The notes: generated by a model from the letters alone, not told the origin. DNA of 46,699 nt from an uncultured Pseudomonadota bacterium (GCA_903920205.1 CAIXLI010000081.1:1-46699), one strand, 5' to 3'. Positions 8,336 through 17,407 are shown, numbered from the stretch's first letter. Program-made: numbers and translations.

Positions 8336-9596
8336 TATCCAAATACGCGGCGCGACGCAGGTCACGCAGAAGGCGGCGCGCTTGCAGTTCCAGTTTTTCC
8401 GTGCCGATGGAACGCATGACGGCATCGCGCTCGATTTTGCTGCCGTCGTTGCGGCTGCAGACGAACAAGACTGCTGCGCCCTTTTCTGTCGCCAGAGGCT
8501 CGCTAGAACCGCCGGTGGCGACGTTGCGTACTTTGTCGGCGAGCCATGAGGGGGCTTTGTCCAGATTCATATCGCCCAGCTTTTGCGCTTTCCAGCCCGG
8601 GAAGGCGGTTAATGCGCTTTCAAGGCTTGAACAGCCTTTTACGGTGGTGCGTAAGCGCGAAGCTTCTTGCAAGGCAGCGTCCTTATTCAGGGTCGCCGTA
8701 TAGGGTCGGAAAGCCTGAGTCAGATTAAGGCTTGCTTTGCTGGGATCGCCCAGAGAAACAGTGCGTTTTTCGCGTACGCCCAGAATATGGAAGCCGTTAG
8801 CAGTGCGCACGGGTGCGCTGACCTGACCTGTGCCGGATGCCGACAAGGCGCGGTTGATTTCCGGCGCAAGCTGGCCTTGTTGGATCCAACCGATGTCTCC
8901 GCCTTGCGCGGCGCCTGCGCCTTGAGAAAATTGACGCGCGATGGCGGAGAAATTTGCGCCACCACGGATCTGATCGACGAGATTCTCGGCGACTTGGCGT
9001 ACTTGGTCTTCGTCTTTGGGATTGTCTACGGTCAAAAGAATTTCGCTGACGAGATATTCTTCTTTGCCTGCGTCGGCGCGTACGCGGTCGATTACGGCGT
9101 CGATTTCGTCGTCACCGATTTCGACGCGGGGGCGCAATTCGCGCTGAACAACCTTGTTCCACAGCAAGCCGTTGCGTACCTGCGCGATCATCGCATCGGG
9201 GGATGCTCCACGTGCCGCAATGAATTGCAGCATATCGCCTTGAATGTTGTTGTCGTGGGCGATGTGTTCCAAGGCTTGGTCGATTTCTTCCTTGGATACG
9301 CTGAGGTCAAGCCGTTTGGCTTCCTGCGTCTGCAATTGTTCGTCGATCAGGCTGCGCAGGATCTGCGGAAGTAAGTGCATACGCACATCGGCGTTATCGG
9401 GGAGTCCCGACGACAAGATGGCAAGCTGTACGCGCTGTTCCAGATCGGTCGTGGTGATGATGTTGTCGTTGACCACGGCGGCAATGCCGGTGCCGACCCC
9501 GCCAAAGGATGCTGCCGAGGGAAGTTGTGTCACGCGCTGGGCCAAGGCAGGAACGGGCAAGGATAACAAAGCGGCGAGGATAAGAAACTTTTTCAT
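8313..9596 (-). CDS. surA: Periplasmic chaperone / peptidyl-prolyl isomerase SurA
   Basis: SurA escorts outer-membrane proteins through the periplasm and carries parvulin-type prolyl isomerase domains. From ATG 9596 (427 aa) there is a signal peptide (MKKFLILAALLSLPVPALAQ). A chaperone domain opens with GIAAVVNDNIITTTDLEQRV. A well-preserved parvulin domain follows (YLVSEILLTVDNP, ANFSAIARQFSQGAGAAQGGDIGWI, GFHILGVREKR at about residues 180-290), and a weaker C-terminal region completes the protein. A TTG 18 bases upstream is an alternative start, but the ATG begins the signal peptide. The usual neighbours lptD, pdxA and rsmA are absent; the gene stands alone, divergent from hprK and convergent with the TPR gene. 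Confidence 0.92.
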   Translation of the reverse strand: MKKFLILAALLSLPVPALAQRVTQLPSAASFGGVGTGIAAVVNDNIITTTDLEQRVQLAILSSGLPDNADVRMHLLPQILRSLIDEQLQTQEAKRLDLSVSKEEIDQALEHIAHDNNIQGDMLQFIAARGASPDAMIAQVRNGLLWNKVVQRELRPRVEIGDDEIDAVIDRVRADAGKEEYLVSEILLTVDNPKDEDQVRQVAENLVDQIRGGANFSAIARQFSQGAGAAQGGDIGWIQQGQLAPEINRALSASGTGQVSAPVRTANGFHILGVREKRTVSLGDPSKASLNLTQAFRPYTATLNKDAALQEASRLRTTVKGCSSLESALTAFPGWKAQKLGDMNLDKAPSWLADKVRNVATGGSSEPLATEKGAAVLFVCSRNDGSKIERDAVMRSIGTEKLELQARRLLRDLRRAAYLDIRLGKNS

Positions 9597-9790
9597 GCAA
9601 CCTGTGCGGGGCAAGAGGGCGAAGATGGGGACAGGTTAGAGGGATTTTCAGTCTATGAAAATAATAATCTTGGCGTACATTTCTCTGCGCTTCATATTTT
9701 TGGGATAAATCGGGTTGAAAACGCTTACAATTTCTAGCCCTGCGGGGAGTGGTGGGGTATTAAGTATATGAAATTATAGAGGGCGTTCCT

Positions 9791-10222
9791 ATGCTTCTTC
9801 ATGCCTCATGCGTCGTCATCGGCGAAAAGGCCGTCTTGTTGGCGGGGCCGCCAGGCGCGGGAAAGTCCGATTTGGCGTTGCGCCTGATCGACGGCGGGGC
9901 GCGATTACTGGCCGATGACCAGACGATATTGCGATGCGAAAACGATGCCATTATAGTTTCGTCGCCACCCGCGATCCAAGGCATGATTGAAATTCGCCAT
10001 GTGGGGCTGGTGCGCATGCCCTTTGTTGCGTCGGCGCAGGTGGCTCTTTACGTTGATTTGCTGGGGTTTGATGCGGCAATAGAACGTTTGCCGGAGCCGG
10101 ATTTTGTTTTCTTTCTTGACCATCCTGTGCAACGGCTTAGGCTTCCCTCATTCGCCGCCTCAACTCCGGCCAAGATCCGAGCGGCATTGGCCTATACATA
10201 TACCGATGACCCAAACGCCTGA
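9791..10222 (+). CDS. hprK: Short HPr kinase/phosphorylase (HprK, catalytic domain only)
   Basis: HprK phosphorylates and dephosphorylates a serine on HPr. The 143-aa product corresponds to the C-terminal catalytic domain only, as is usual in Alphaproteobacteria, against about 310 aa in Firmicutes. The Walker A motif is GPPGAGKS at residues 19-26, followed by the HprK-type LLADDQTIL segment and an IQGMIEIRHVGL motif. ATG 9791 has an AGAGGG ribosome site at good distance. The gene opens a five-gene operon (hprK-rapZ-EIIA-HPr-EI), and the HPr encoded downstream keeps the target serine (Ser51 in GRSIMG). rapZ overlaps the 3' end by 17 bases if it starts at 10206. Confidence 0.92.
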   Translation: MLLHASCVVIGEKAVLLAGPPGAGKSDLALRLIDGGARLLADDQTILRCENDAIIVSSPPAIQGMIEIRHVGLVRMPFVASAQVALYVDLLGFDAAIERLPEPDFVFFLDHPVQRLRLPSFAASTPAKIRAALAYTYTDDPNA

Positions 10223-11102
10223 TATGCCTTTGACGAAACGACGCGTTGTTCTCCTGTCCGGCATGTCCGGCGCGGGGCTTTCGACGGCGCTTAAGGTGTT
10301 CGAGGATTTGGGCTATGAATCGGTTGATAATCTGCGACTCAGCCTTGTGCCGTCGTTGGTGGCGGATTCCGAGGTGTCTGGGCGGCATCTGGCGGTGGCG
10401 ATTGATACGCGTAATGCCAATTTCACGGTAAGCGATTTGCTGCGAGTCGATCGCTTGCTGTCGGAAAAACCCGATTTGCAGGTCAGTTTGCTGTTTCTCG
10501 ATTGTTCGGACGAAACGCTGCAGCAAAGATTTACCGAAACGCGCCGTCGCCATCCCTTGGCGGTTGATCGCCCCGTTACTGACGGAATTCGGTGCGAACG
10601 GGAAATGCTGTGGGGGCTCAAAAACGAAGCGGATCAGGTTATTGATACCTCAAAAATATCGATTCACGATTTGCGCCGCCTGATTGCCGGATATTATCGG
10701 TTCGATCATGCGCTGGGGCTGACTTTGTTCGTGACATCGTTTTCCTATCGCCACGGCGTCCCGCGCGAGGCCGATCTGGTGTTTGATGCGCGGTTTCTTG
10801 CCAATCCCCATTGGGAAGCGTCTTTGCGGTCTTTGACTGGACGCGACCCCGAGGTTGCCTCCTATATTCGCCGTGACCCCGATTATGCCGGATTTATTGA
10901 CCATGTGACGCAATTGATCCTGCCTTTGTTGCCACGTTATCAGCAAGAAGGGAAAAGCTACCTGACAATCGCGATTGGGTGTACAGGTGGGAGACACCGC
11001 TCGGTTATGGTTGCCGAAGAGATGGCAAATATTTTTGCCATCAACGGCTATGTCGTCGGCATAGGCCACCGCGATCTCGATCGCGGCGCGAATAAAGCAT
11101 AA
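10206..11102 (+). CDS. rapZ: RapZ/YvcJ-family nucleotide-binding protein
   Basis: The family in enterobacteria is an RNase E adaptor that controls glucosamine-6-phosphate synthase through small RNAs; in other bacteria its role is less clear. From ATG 10206 the product has 298 aa, or 292 from ATG 10224. The N-terminal P-loop domain reads LLSGMSGAGLSTALKVFEDLGYESVDNL. The C-terminal RNA-binding domain has the hallmark IGCTGGRHRSVMVAEEMA. The Walker A lysine is replaced by leucine (GMSGAGLS instead of GxSGxGKS/RS), which should weaken phosphate binding. The position between hprK and the EIIA gene is the standard alphaproteobacterial order. Family certain; biochemical function here uncertain. Confidence 0.92.
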   Translation: MTQTPDMPLTKRRVVLLSGMSGAGLSTALKVFEDLGYESVDNLRLSLVPSLVADSEVSGRHLAVAIDTRNANFTVSDLLRVDRLLSEKPDLQVSLLFLDCSDETLQQRFTETRRRHPLAVDRPVTDGIRCEREMLWGLKNEADQVIDTSKISIHDLRRLIAGYYRFDHALGLTLFVTSFSYRHGVPREADLVFDARFLANPHWEASLRSLTGRDPEVASYIRRDPDYAGFIDHVTQLILPLLPRYQQEGKSYLTIAIGCTGGRHRSVMVAEEMANIFAINGYVVGIGHRDLDRGANKA

Positions 11103-11118
11103 GGAAGGGTTTATAATT

Positions 11119-11529
11119 ATGATTGGTATGATTCTGGTGACTCACGACACCATTGGCGCCGCGCTTCTTAAGGCGGTCGATTCGATTGTCGGGCCGCAAG
11201 CAAACGTTAAGGCGATCACCATCGGCTTGCACGACGATATGGGCGCGTGCCGCGATCAGATTTTGTCGGCGATCAAGACCGTCAACACTGGCAAAGGCGT
11301 GATTCTGCTGGTCGATATGTTCGGCGGTACGCCCAGCAATCTGGCGCTTGCCTCGATGCCTTCGGGCAACGCCGTCGTTCTGGCGGGGGTTAATCTGCCG
11401 ATGTTGATAAAGTTGGCCTCGGTGCGCGGAACGATGCCTTTGCTGGACGCCGCACGCGAAGCCGAAGCAGCGGGGCGTAAATATATCCAACTGATTTCCG
11501 AAAATCTCGTGCCGGGGCAGGGAGTATGA
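11119..11529 (+). CDS. PTS mannose/fructose-type EIIA component
   Basis: This is a phosphocarrier EIIA domain of the mannose family (ManX type), accepting phosphate from HPr on a histidine. The 136-aa product begins MIGMILVTHDTIG, and His9 is the expected phosphorylation site. ILLVDMFGGTPSNLAL is the family signature. A GGAAGG ribosome site stands 10 bases before ATG 11119. Its stop overlaps the HPr start by 4 bases (ATGA), implying translational coupling. No EIIB or EIIC gene is in the window, so this probably belongs to a regulatory PTS without sugar import, as described in many Alphaproteobacteria. Confidence 0.93.
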   Translation: MIGMILVTHDTIGAALLKAVDSIVGPQANVKAITIGLHDDMGACRDQILSAIKTVNTGKGVILLVDMFGGTPSNLALASMPSGNAVVLAGVNLPMLIKLASVRGTMPLLDAAREAEAAGRKYIQLISENLVPGQGV

Positions 11530-11807
11530 CTGAGGAAGGCGAATTGTGCATGATGGCGACAATCGCTAACCAACGCGGGCTGCATGCTCGTGCGGCGGCG
11601 AAGTTTGTCAAGCTTGCCGAAACTTTTTCTGCCGAAATCGAGGTAGCCAAGGACGACATGCGCGTCTCTGGTCGTTCGATTATGGGGCTGATGATGTTGG
11701 CGGCGACGCGCAATTCTACCATCCGCCTCTGTGGTAACGGCGATGACGCCGTGGCGGCTTTGGAAGCCTTAACCGATCTTGTGAAACGGAAATTCGATGA
11801 AGAATGA
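11526..11807 (+). CDS. ptsH: Phosphocarrier protein HPr
   Basis: HPr relays phosphate from enzyme I to EIIA. The 93-aa product carries the active-site histidine His20 in RGLHARAAAKF and the regulatory serine Ser51 in SGRSIMGLMML, matching the HprK encoded at the head of the operon. ATG 11526 overlaps the stop of the EIIA gene (ATGA), and the 3' end overlaps the start of ptsI by 11 bases. An N-terminal stretch of about 10 residues (MTEEGELCMM) is longer than in the E. coli protein; an in-frame ATG nearer the beta strand could also serve as a start. Confidence 0.95.
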   Translation: MTEEGELCMMATIANQRGLHARAAAKFVKLAETFSAEIEVAKDDMRVSGRSIMGLMMLAATRNSTIRLCGNGDDAVAALEALTDLVKRKFDEE

Positions 11808-13554
11808 CGCGCAGCACAAGGTAACGGGCATCGGCATCGCCCCAGGCGTGGCGATAGGCCCCGCTTTTATCATTGAGCAAAGTGGCGTGCCCGTGCCGGA
11901 ATACGATATTCCCTCGGTGCAGGTCGAACGGGAATTGAAGCGCTTGCACGGCGCTATTGCCAAAGTGCAGAAGCATCTGGAGCAATTGCGGCAAAAAGCT
12001 GAAACCCTGCCTGCAGGGGCGCAGGATATGATGCTGTTGCTCGATGCCTATAAGGGGATGCTGTCGGGCTCGCGTCTTGTCCGCGGGGTTGAAGAAATCA
12101 TTATCAAGCAGCGTATCAACGCCGAAGCGGCAATTCAAAAACAAATTGCCGCGCTTAAGGCTGGGTTCGCCGCGATGAACGACCCCTATCTCGCCGCCCG
12201 CGCCGATGATGTGGGCGAAGTCGGCACGCGTTTGATCCGCAGCCTGTTGCAGCAAAACTATAACCCCTTCGCCGAAGCGCCCGAGGGCTGCGTGATTTTG
12301 GCGGAAGAAATCACGCCTGCCGATGCCGCGCTTATGAATCCCGGGCGCGTTGCAGGTTTCGCCACCGTTTTGGGTGGGGCTGAAGGCCATGCGGCGATTA
12401 TGGCGCGGGCGCTCGGTCTTCCCGCTGTGTCGGGCGTCGGGGCTCTGACGCATGGCATCCGCACGGGCGAAACGGTTATTATCGACGGGCGTCAAGGCGA
12501 TGTCATCGCGCGTCCGGACGCCGCAACTCTGCACCATTATCGGCAGGAAGCAGCGCGGAAAAAGCAGGAAGACAAACGTCTGAAAACCCTGCGCAACGTT
12601 CCCGCCGTCACCATCGACGGCAAGCAGATTTCGTTGCAAGCCAATATCGAGCTGCCCCGAGATCTAGACGCGGTATTTGAATCGGGGGCGGTCGGCATCG
12701 GCTTGCTGCGCACCGAATTCATGTTCATGAACCGCCCCACCTTGCCTGACGAAGACGAACAATACGCCGTTCTTCGCAAGATGGTCGAAAAGCTGGACGG
12801 CATACCATTGACGATACGCACGCTGGATGTCGGCGGCGAAAAATTGGCTTCGGCCTTGGGTTCTGCTGTGGGGGAAAGTGTCAACCCCGCGCTGGGGCTT
12901 CGCGCCATTCGCTTAGGGCTGAAGCAGCCCAAATTGCTGGATGCCCAGCTCTCGGCAATTTTACGCGCCAGCATGCTCGGTCCCGTGCGGATTTTGATTC
13001 CGATGGTGTCCTCGGTCGCACAAATGAATCAAGTGCGTGCGCGTGTTCTGAATGTCGAACGGCGCTTGCATCGCCGAGGCATTAAACTGAAAGGCCTGCC
13101 GCCCTTGGGGGCGATGATCGAAATTCCGGCGGCGGCTTTGGTGGCGGATGCGTTGGCGAAAGTCTGCGACTTTTTCTCCATTGGCAGCAACGACCTGACC
13201 CAATACACTCTGGCGATTGACCGTGGCGATGACCGCGTGGCGGATCTCTACGATCCTTTCCATCCGGCGGTCCTGCGTTTGATTCAATTCACGGCGGCGG
13301 CGGGGTGGCGCGCCAATATTCCCGTTAGCCTGTGCGGCGAAGTCGCGGGCGATGCCCGCGCGACGGCGTTACTTTTGGGGTTGGGCTTGCGTGAATTCTC
13401 CATGTCTCCCTTGCGCCTTCCGGCGGTCAAGAACGAGATCACGCAGCTCTCTTTGCCTCAAGCGACGGATTTTGCCGAAAAGATTATGAGCAAAACAGAC
13501 CAAACGGAAATTCTTGACCTTCTCATGCAGAAGTTTTCAGGGGTGCGGAGGTAG
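11797..13554 (+). CDS. ptsI: PTS enzyme I (PEP-protein phosphotransferase)
   Basis: Enzyme I takes phosphate from PEP and passes it to HPr. At 585 aa it has the standard carbohydrate-type length and lacks the N-terminal GAF domain of the nitrogen-type PtsP. The phospho-histidine is His198 in GGAEGHAAIMARALGLPAV. The PEP-binding barrel shows GIGLLRTEFMFMNRP, IRTLDVGGEK, DFFSIGSNDLTQYTLAIDRGD and the catalytic cysteine in SLCGEVAGD. The gene closes the hprK-rapZ-EIIA-HPr-EI operon; its stop is 4 bases from the stop of convergent accD. The serine usually found before the active histidine is glycine here (EGH for the common SH). Confidence 0.95.
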   Translation: MKNDAQHKVTGIGIAPGVAIGPAFIIEQSGVPVPEYDIPSVQVERELKRLHGAIAKVQKHLEQLRQKAETLPAGAQDMMLLLDAYKGMLSGSRLVRGVEEIIIKQRINAEAAIQKQIAALKAGFAAMNDPYLAARADDVGEVGTRLIRSLLQQNYNPFAEAPEGCVILAEEITPADAALMNPGRVAGFATVLGGAEGHAAIMARALGLPAVSGVGALTHGIRTGETVIIDGRQGDVIARPDAATLHHYRQEAARKKQEDKRLKTLRNVPAVTIDGKQISLQANIELPRDLDAVFESGAVGIGLLRTEFMFMNRPTLPDEDEQYAVLRKMVEKLDGIPLTIRTLDVGGEKLASALGSAVGESVNPALGLRAIRLGLKQPKLLDAQLSAILRASMLGPVRILIPMVSSVAQMNQVRARVLNVERRLHRRGIKLKGLPPLGAMIEIPAAALVADALAKVCDFFSIGSNDLTQYTLAIDRGDDRVADLYDPFHPAVLRLIQFTAAAGWRANIPVSLCGEVAGDARATALLLGLGLREFSMSPLRLPAVKNEITQLSLPQATDFAEKIMSKTDQTEILDLLMQKFSGVRR

Positions 13555-13558
13555 TCTC

Positions 13559-14476
13559 TTATATCCGCTTATTCCCGCGCGCCCCGTGGGGGACGGGGCC
13601 TGTAATTACGCCTGCCTTGACCGTCTTTTCCTTGCGGAGCAGGCGTAAAACGCGGCCCAGTGTGTCGCGCAAATCCTTGCGTTCGACGACGATATCGACC
13701 ATGCCGTGATCCATCAGATATTCGGCGCGTTGGAACCCTGGCGGCAAAGTCTCGCGGATTGTGCTCTCAATTACCCGCGCTCCGGCAAAGCCGATCTGCG
13801 CGCCGCGCTCGGCAATATGAATATCGCCGACCATTGCGAAGCTCGCCGTCACGCCGCCCGTTGTGGGGTCGGTCAGAACGACGATAAAAGGTAACCCCGC
13901 ATCCTTAACCTGCCCCGCCGCGATAATGCTGCGCGGCATTTGCATCAAGGATAAAGCGCCTTCCTGCATCCGCGCTCCGCCAGAGGCGGGAAGAACGACC
14001 AAAGCCGATTGCGTCGCTACGGCGCGGCGTGCGGCGGTCACGATAGCCTCGCCCACGCCCATGCCCATCGACCCGCCCATAAAGCCGAAATCGAACACGG
14101 CTATAACGGTCTTGACGCCGCTCACTGTGCCTTCGCCGACAACAATCGCGTCTTGACGCTTGGTCTTATTCTGCGCGTCTTTCAGCCGATCGGCGTATTT
14201 CTTTTGATCGCGAAATTTCAAAGGGTCGATCAGTACCTTCGGCACTTCGACGTTTTTATAGGCGCCGTCATCGAACAGGCTTTCCAAACGCTTGATCGGG
14301 GCAAGCTTAAGGTGGAAACCGCAAGCGCGGCAGACGTTCATGTTGTCTTCCATCTCGCGCTTGAACAGCATGGCGCTGCAACCCGGGCACTTCTCCCACA
14401 GGTTGTCAGGAATGTCCTTCTTCTCGCCAACAAGGGCGCGGATTTTAGGACGGACGAAACTTGTAAGCCAATTCAT
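13559..14476 (-). CDS. accD: Acetyl-CoA carboxylase carboxyltransferase subunit beta
   Basis: AccD, together with AccA, transfers carboxyl from biotin to acetyl-CoA, giving malonyl-CoA for fatty acid synthesis. The 305-aa product has the N-terminal zinc ribbon with Cys30, Cys33, Cys49 and Cys52. The crotonase-like carboxyltransferase domain includes FMGGSMGMGVGE, LPASGGARMQEG and DPTTGGVTASFA. ATG 14476 has an AAGGTGA ribosome site that overlaps the end of trpA, so it is translated from the trpB-trpA-accD message, an order common in Alphaproteobacteria. folC, the usual next gene, is missing; ptsI follows convergently. Confidence 0.96.
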   Translation of the reverse strand: MNWLTSFVRPKIRALVGEKKDIPDNLWEKCPGCSAMLFKREMEDNMNVCRACGFHLKLAPIKRLESLFDDGAYKNVEVPKVLIDPLKFRDQKKYADRLKDAQNKTKRQDAIVVGEGTVSGVKTVIAVFDFGFMGGSMGMGVGEAIVTAARRAVATQSALVVLPASGGARMQEGALSLMQMPRSIIAAGQVKDAGLPFIVVLTDPTTGGVTASFAMVGDIHIAERGAQIGFAGARVIESTIRETLPPGFQRAEYLMDHGMVDIVVERKDLRDTLGRVLRLLRKEKTVKAGVITGPVPHGARGNKRI

Positions 14477-14485
14477 AAGATCACC

Positions 14486-15304
14486 TTAGCTATTATGGGT
14501 CGCCTGCGCCAGCGTTTCGATAAAAGCCAGAACGTCGTTAACTAAACACGCTTTGGCTCGACCTTGCGCGTCGAGGTTAGTTTCTATGCGTTTTACGATG
14601 GCGCTACCCACGATCACGGCGTCGGCGGTTTGAGCGATATCCCGCGCCTGTTCCGGGGTCGAGATGCCAAAACCGACACCGACGGGCAGGGAAGAATGCG
14701 GTCTGATCGCTTCAATGGCTCGGCGCACGGGTGCAACGCTGGCCTGTTTACTGCCCGTGATGCCGGCGACCGAGACATAATACAGAAATCCGCTTGCGCC
14801 GTTCAAGATGGTCGGTAGACGCTCTGCGTCCGTTGTCGGTGTGACGAGGCGGATGATGTCGATGTCTTGCTCCTGCGCCAATTTGCGTAATTCGGAATCT
14901 TCTTCGGGAGGAAGGTCGGCGATAATCAAGCCGTCAACGCCCGCCTTTTTTGCGTCGCGCGTGAATTTTTCAAGGCCATAGGCGTAAATCGGATTGGCAT
15001 AACCCATCAGGATAATCGGCGTTTCTTCGTCCTGTTCGCGGAAGGAGGCGACAAGGGCGAGGATTTTGACCATTGTGATTCCTGCCGCGAAAGCGCGCAG
15101 ATTGGCGCATTCGATGGCGGGGCCGTCGGCGACGGGATCGCTGAAAGGCATGCCGATTTCAATCAAATCAACCCCGGCTTTGGGCTGACCCGCCAGAATT
15201 TCGGCAAAGGTTTTCAAATCGGGATCGCCAGCCGAGGTGAATGTGATGAAGGCTTTTTTCTTCACTGCTTTCAGCGCGGCAAAACGGGCGGTGATGCGGC
15301 TCAT
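14486..15304 (-). CDS. trpA: Tryptophan synthase alpha subunit
   Basis: TrpA cleaves indole-3-glycerol phosphate to indole and glyceraldehyde 3-phosphate and channels indole to TrpB. The 272-aa product starts at ATG 15304, overlapping the trpB stop by 4 bases (ATGA). Catalytic residues are in place: Glu49 in [12 protein letters not shown] and Asp60 in PVADGP. The family signatures [24 protein letters not shown] and [11 protein letters not shown] follow. A much longer open frame continues upstream into trpB and was rejected. accD follows 9 bases later. Confidence 0.96.
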   Translation of the reverse strand: MSRITARFAALKAVKKKAFITFTSAGDPDLKTFAEILAGQPKAGVDLIEIGMPFSDPVADGPAIECANLRAFAAGITMVKILALVASFREQDEETPIILMGYANPIYAYGLEKFTRDAKKAGVDGLIIADLPPEEDSELRKLAQEQDIDIIRLVTPTTDAERLPTILNGASGFLYYVSVAGITGSKQASVAPVRRAIEAIRPHSSLPVGVGFGISTPEQARDIAQTADAVIVGSAIVKRIETNLDAQGRAKACLVNDVLAFIETLAQATHNS

Positions 15305-16512
15305 AGCGTCACTCCCAGCCTGTTGGCGATGGTGAAGATATCCTTGTCGCCGCGTCCGCTTAGATTTACGACCATCAAATGATCGCGGGGCAAGGTTGGG
15401 GCAAGTTTGGCGGCATAGGCCAAAGCATGCGAAGGCTCCAGCGCGGGCAGGATACCTTCCAAACGACTGCACTGCTGAAACGCCGCCACCGCTTCGTCAT
15501 CCGTCGCGGGGACATAAGACACACGCTTGGCGTCGAACAGCCACGCATGTTCGGGGCCGATGCCCGGATAATCAAGGCCTGCGGAAATCGAATGAGCCTC
15601 TTGGATTTGTCCGTCATCGTTTTGAAGGAAATAGCTGCGCATGCCGTGGAGAATGCCTTGCTTGCCCTTTGCCAAAGACGCGGCGTGTTTGTCGGTATCC
15701 AAGCCCAGTCCGGCAGCCTCGACCGCATACATGGCTACCGAAGGCTCGTTCAGAAATTCGTAGAATAATCCCATCGCATTCGATCCGCCGCCGATACAAG
15801 CCACAAGCGAATCCGGCAAACGCTTTTCAGCCTGCATCATTTGTTCGCGCGTTTCGCGCCCGATGATCGCTTGAAAATCGCGCACCATTGCGGGATAGGG
15901 GTGTGGGCCGCCTACCGTGCCGATGATGTAAAAAGTATCCTCAACATTGGCGACCCAATCGCGCAATGCTCCGTTCATCGCGTCTTTGAGGGAGCGCGAG
16001 CCGGATGTGACGGGCTTGACCTCTGCCCCCAGTAAACGCATGCGGAAAACATTGGGCTTCTGCCGTTCGATATCCAGCTCGCCCATATAAACGGTGCAAG
16101 GCAGGTTGAACAAAGCCGCGACGGTGGCGGTCGCCACGCCGTGCTGCCCTGCGCCCGTCTCCGCGATGATGCGGGTTTTGCCCATGCGCTTGGCGAGCAG
16201 AATTTGCCCCATGCAGTGATTGATCTTATGGGCGCCCGTGTGATTCAGTTCTTCGCGCTTCAAATAAATTTTCGCGCCGCCCAGATGTTCGGTCAGTCTT
16301 TGCGCGAAGAAAAGCGGCGAGGGGCGTCCGACATAGTGCTTGAGGTAATAATCCAGCTCCGCCTGAAATGAGGGATCGGCCTTGGCTTGTTCATGGGCTT
16401 TTTCTACCGCCAGAACGAGCGGCATAAGCGTCTCGGGGACATAGCGCCCCCCATAAACCCCGAAATGCCCGTCTTTGTCAGGCAGAGAAGTATAAGAATT
16501 AAGATTTTTCAT
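15301..16512 (-). CDS. trpB: Tryptophan synthase beta subunit
   Basis: TrpB condenses indole and serine to tryptophan using pyridoxal phosphate. From ATG 16512 the product has 403 aa. The PLP lysine is Lys96 in HTGAHKINH. Other landmarks are [15 protein letters not shown] at the N-terminus, [13 protein letters not shown], the phosphate-binding [10 protein letters not shown], and [10 protein letters not shown] at the C-terminus. A TTG 51 bases upstream in frame would add a tail without family similarity. It heads trpB-trpA-accD; trpF, which often precedes it in this group, is not adjacent. The upstream region is shared with a divergent unknown gene. Confidence 0.97.
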   Translation of the reverse strand: MKNLNSYTSLPDKDGHFGVYGGRYVPETLMPLVLAVEKAHEQAKADPSFQAELDYYLKHYVGRPSPLFFAQRLTEHLGGAKIYLKREELNHTGAHKINHCMGQILLAKRMGKTRIIAETGAGQHGVATATVAALFNLPCTVYMGELDIERQKPNVFRMRLLGAEVKPVTSGSRSLKDAMNGALRDWVANVEDTFYIIGTVGGPHPYPAMVRDFQAIIGRETREQMMQAEKRLPDSLVACIGGGSNAMGLFYEFLNEPSVAMYAVEAAGLGLDTDKHAASLAKGKQGILHGMRSYFLQNDDGQIQEAHSISAGLDYPGIGPEHAWLFDAKRVSYVPATDDEAVAAFQQCSRLEGILPALEPSHALAYAAKLAPTLPRDHLMVVNLSGRGDKDIFTIANRLGVTL

Positions 16513-16581
16513 GGGCGGCAAGATAGAAGAATTTGTCGGAAAGGAACAGTGTTTTTGCCCCAATTCCCTGAATCAACGTCA

Positions 16582-16612
16582 TTTTTTGTATTTTTTTGAG
16601 GACTACAAAAAA
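16582..16612. repeat. AT-rich inverted repeat between trpB and the first paralog
   Basis: A 9-bp inverted repeat (TTTTTTGTA 16582-16590, TACAAAAAA 16604-16612, 13-base loop) sits in the divergent intergenic region. It could form a weak hairpin in either direction or be an operator; nothing more can be said. Confidence 0.35.
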
Positions 16613-16617
16613 ACAAG

Positions 16618-16658
16618 CGGCGAATTAACTGCTTATGCACCATTCTTCATTACAGTTG
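16618..16658 (+). promoter_or_regulatory. Conserved 41-base upstream element, copy 1
   Basis: This 41-base block beginning CGGCGAATTAAC matches 17408-17448 in 38 of 41 positions, while the surrounding sequence has diverged. An 8-base palindrome ATTGCAAT follows in both copies (16679-16686 here), 22-23 bases before the start codon. Preservation upstream of two paralogs suggests a shared regulatory site or transcript leader. Confidence 0.6.
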
Positions 16659-16708
16659 TGGCGTAGTCGAGGTGACGTATTGCAATCAACTATTTGGAGG
16701 AGGCGAGT

Positions 16709-17251
16709 ATGATTTATCGTAATCATAGGGAAGCGATGCCAGCGGCGACACCGGGAAACAATCTCACGGGGGGCAGGATAAGGCAGGATCTCGCGGATAA
16801 ATTACTCGATCCCGAAAGCTATCAGGATGCCAAATTTGGTCGTAATAATAATGGAAACTTGGAAGCGCGTGTCAACATAGGACCCTATAACGTAATTGCT
16901 ACCAATACAGGGGATGGCATTATGTTCGACATCTCGCATCCCGCACAATATGCTCACACCAAACATGTTGTGGCTTCTCCCATTGAAGATTTTAAGGGCG
17001 TCGATGTGCCTACGAATGGCGCTATCCTTGAGGTTTCTCCGTCTGCCAAAGAAACGAAAACCTTACTTAAGGCTTACCCAACAACGGGTGCCATGAAACA
17101 GGGGATGGACCAAAGAAGAATTCCTCTTCTTCAAGAGCCCAAGGTCGATTTTAAGCAAGCGCAGGGGGTCATGGATCTTATTAAAGAGAAGGCGACACCC
17201 CCTGCGAATAAAAAGAGCATAGCGCCCAAAAAATTGGGTATGGAGATTTAA
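16709..17251 (+). CDS. Unrecognised protein, paralog 1 of a tandem pair
   Basis: I do not recognise this family. ATG 16709 follows a strong ribosome site (GGAGGAGG at 16696-16703), so it is very probably translated; the product has 180 aa. It has no signal peptide or membrane segment. Residues about 20-60 (TGGRIR-DLADKLLDPESY) are nearly the same as in the next gene, and a second conserved block is FKGV-P-GAILEVSP near residue 100. The C-terminus is proline- and lysine-rich (DLIKEKATPPANKKS). A perfect rho-independent terminator follows. The predicted protein is soluble, mixed alpha/beta, and hydrophilic. Nearness to the icmD-icmJ pair makes a secreted substrate a possible role, but nothing in the sequence proves it. 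Confidence 0.75.
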   Translation: MIYRNHREAMPAATPGNNLTGGRIRQDLADKLLDPESYQDAKFGRNNNGNLEARVNIGPYNVIATNTGDGIMFDISHPAQYAHTKHVVASPIEDFKGVDVPTNGAILEVSPSAKETKTLLKAYPTTGAMKQGMDQRRIPLLQEPKVDFKQAQGVMDLIKEKATPPANKKSIAPKKLGMEI

Positions 17252-17303
17252 ACCGGTTTCTGACTTGGTTGAATCTGCGCTTGTCGCGTGCCTCCTCCCT
17301 ACA

Positions 17304-17335
17304 AAATCCCCCCGCATTCAATGCGGGGGGATTTT
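17304..17335 (+). terminator. Rho-independent terminator after paralog 1
   Basis: A 14-bp inverted repeat with the core TCCCCCCGCAT/ATGCGGGGGGA and a 3-base loop is followed by TTTTT. It ends the first paralog transcript, so the second paralog must have its own promoter. Confidence 0.92.
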
Positions 17336-17407
17336 TCATGAGACTCTTCCGCAATTCTTTGAATTTAAACAATTTTCTTGGTCTTCAAGAGGGAGGCCAA
17401 AAAATAT

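Noticed and set aside
8667-9374. 235-codon plus-strand frame opposite surA
   Set aside because: No domain and wholly within surA; a shadow frame.
10104-10205. Upstream extension of rapZ
   Set aside because: The frame is open but overlaps hprK by more than 100 bases and has no family similarity before the P-loop domain; ATG 10206 or 10224 is preferred.
11716-12639. 307-codon minus-strand frame opposite ptsI
   Set aside because: Antisense shadow of ptsI; composition rich in Arg, Gln and His as usual for such shadows.
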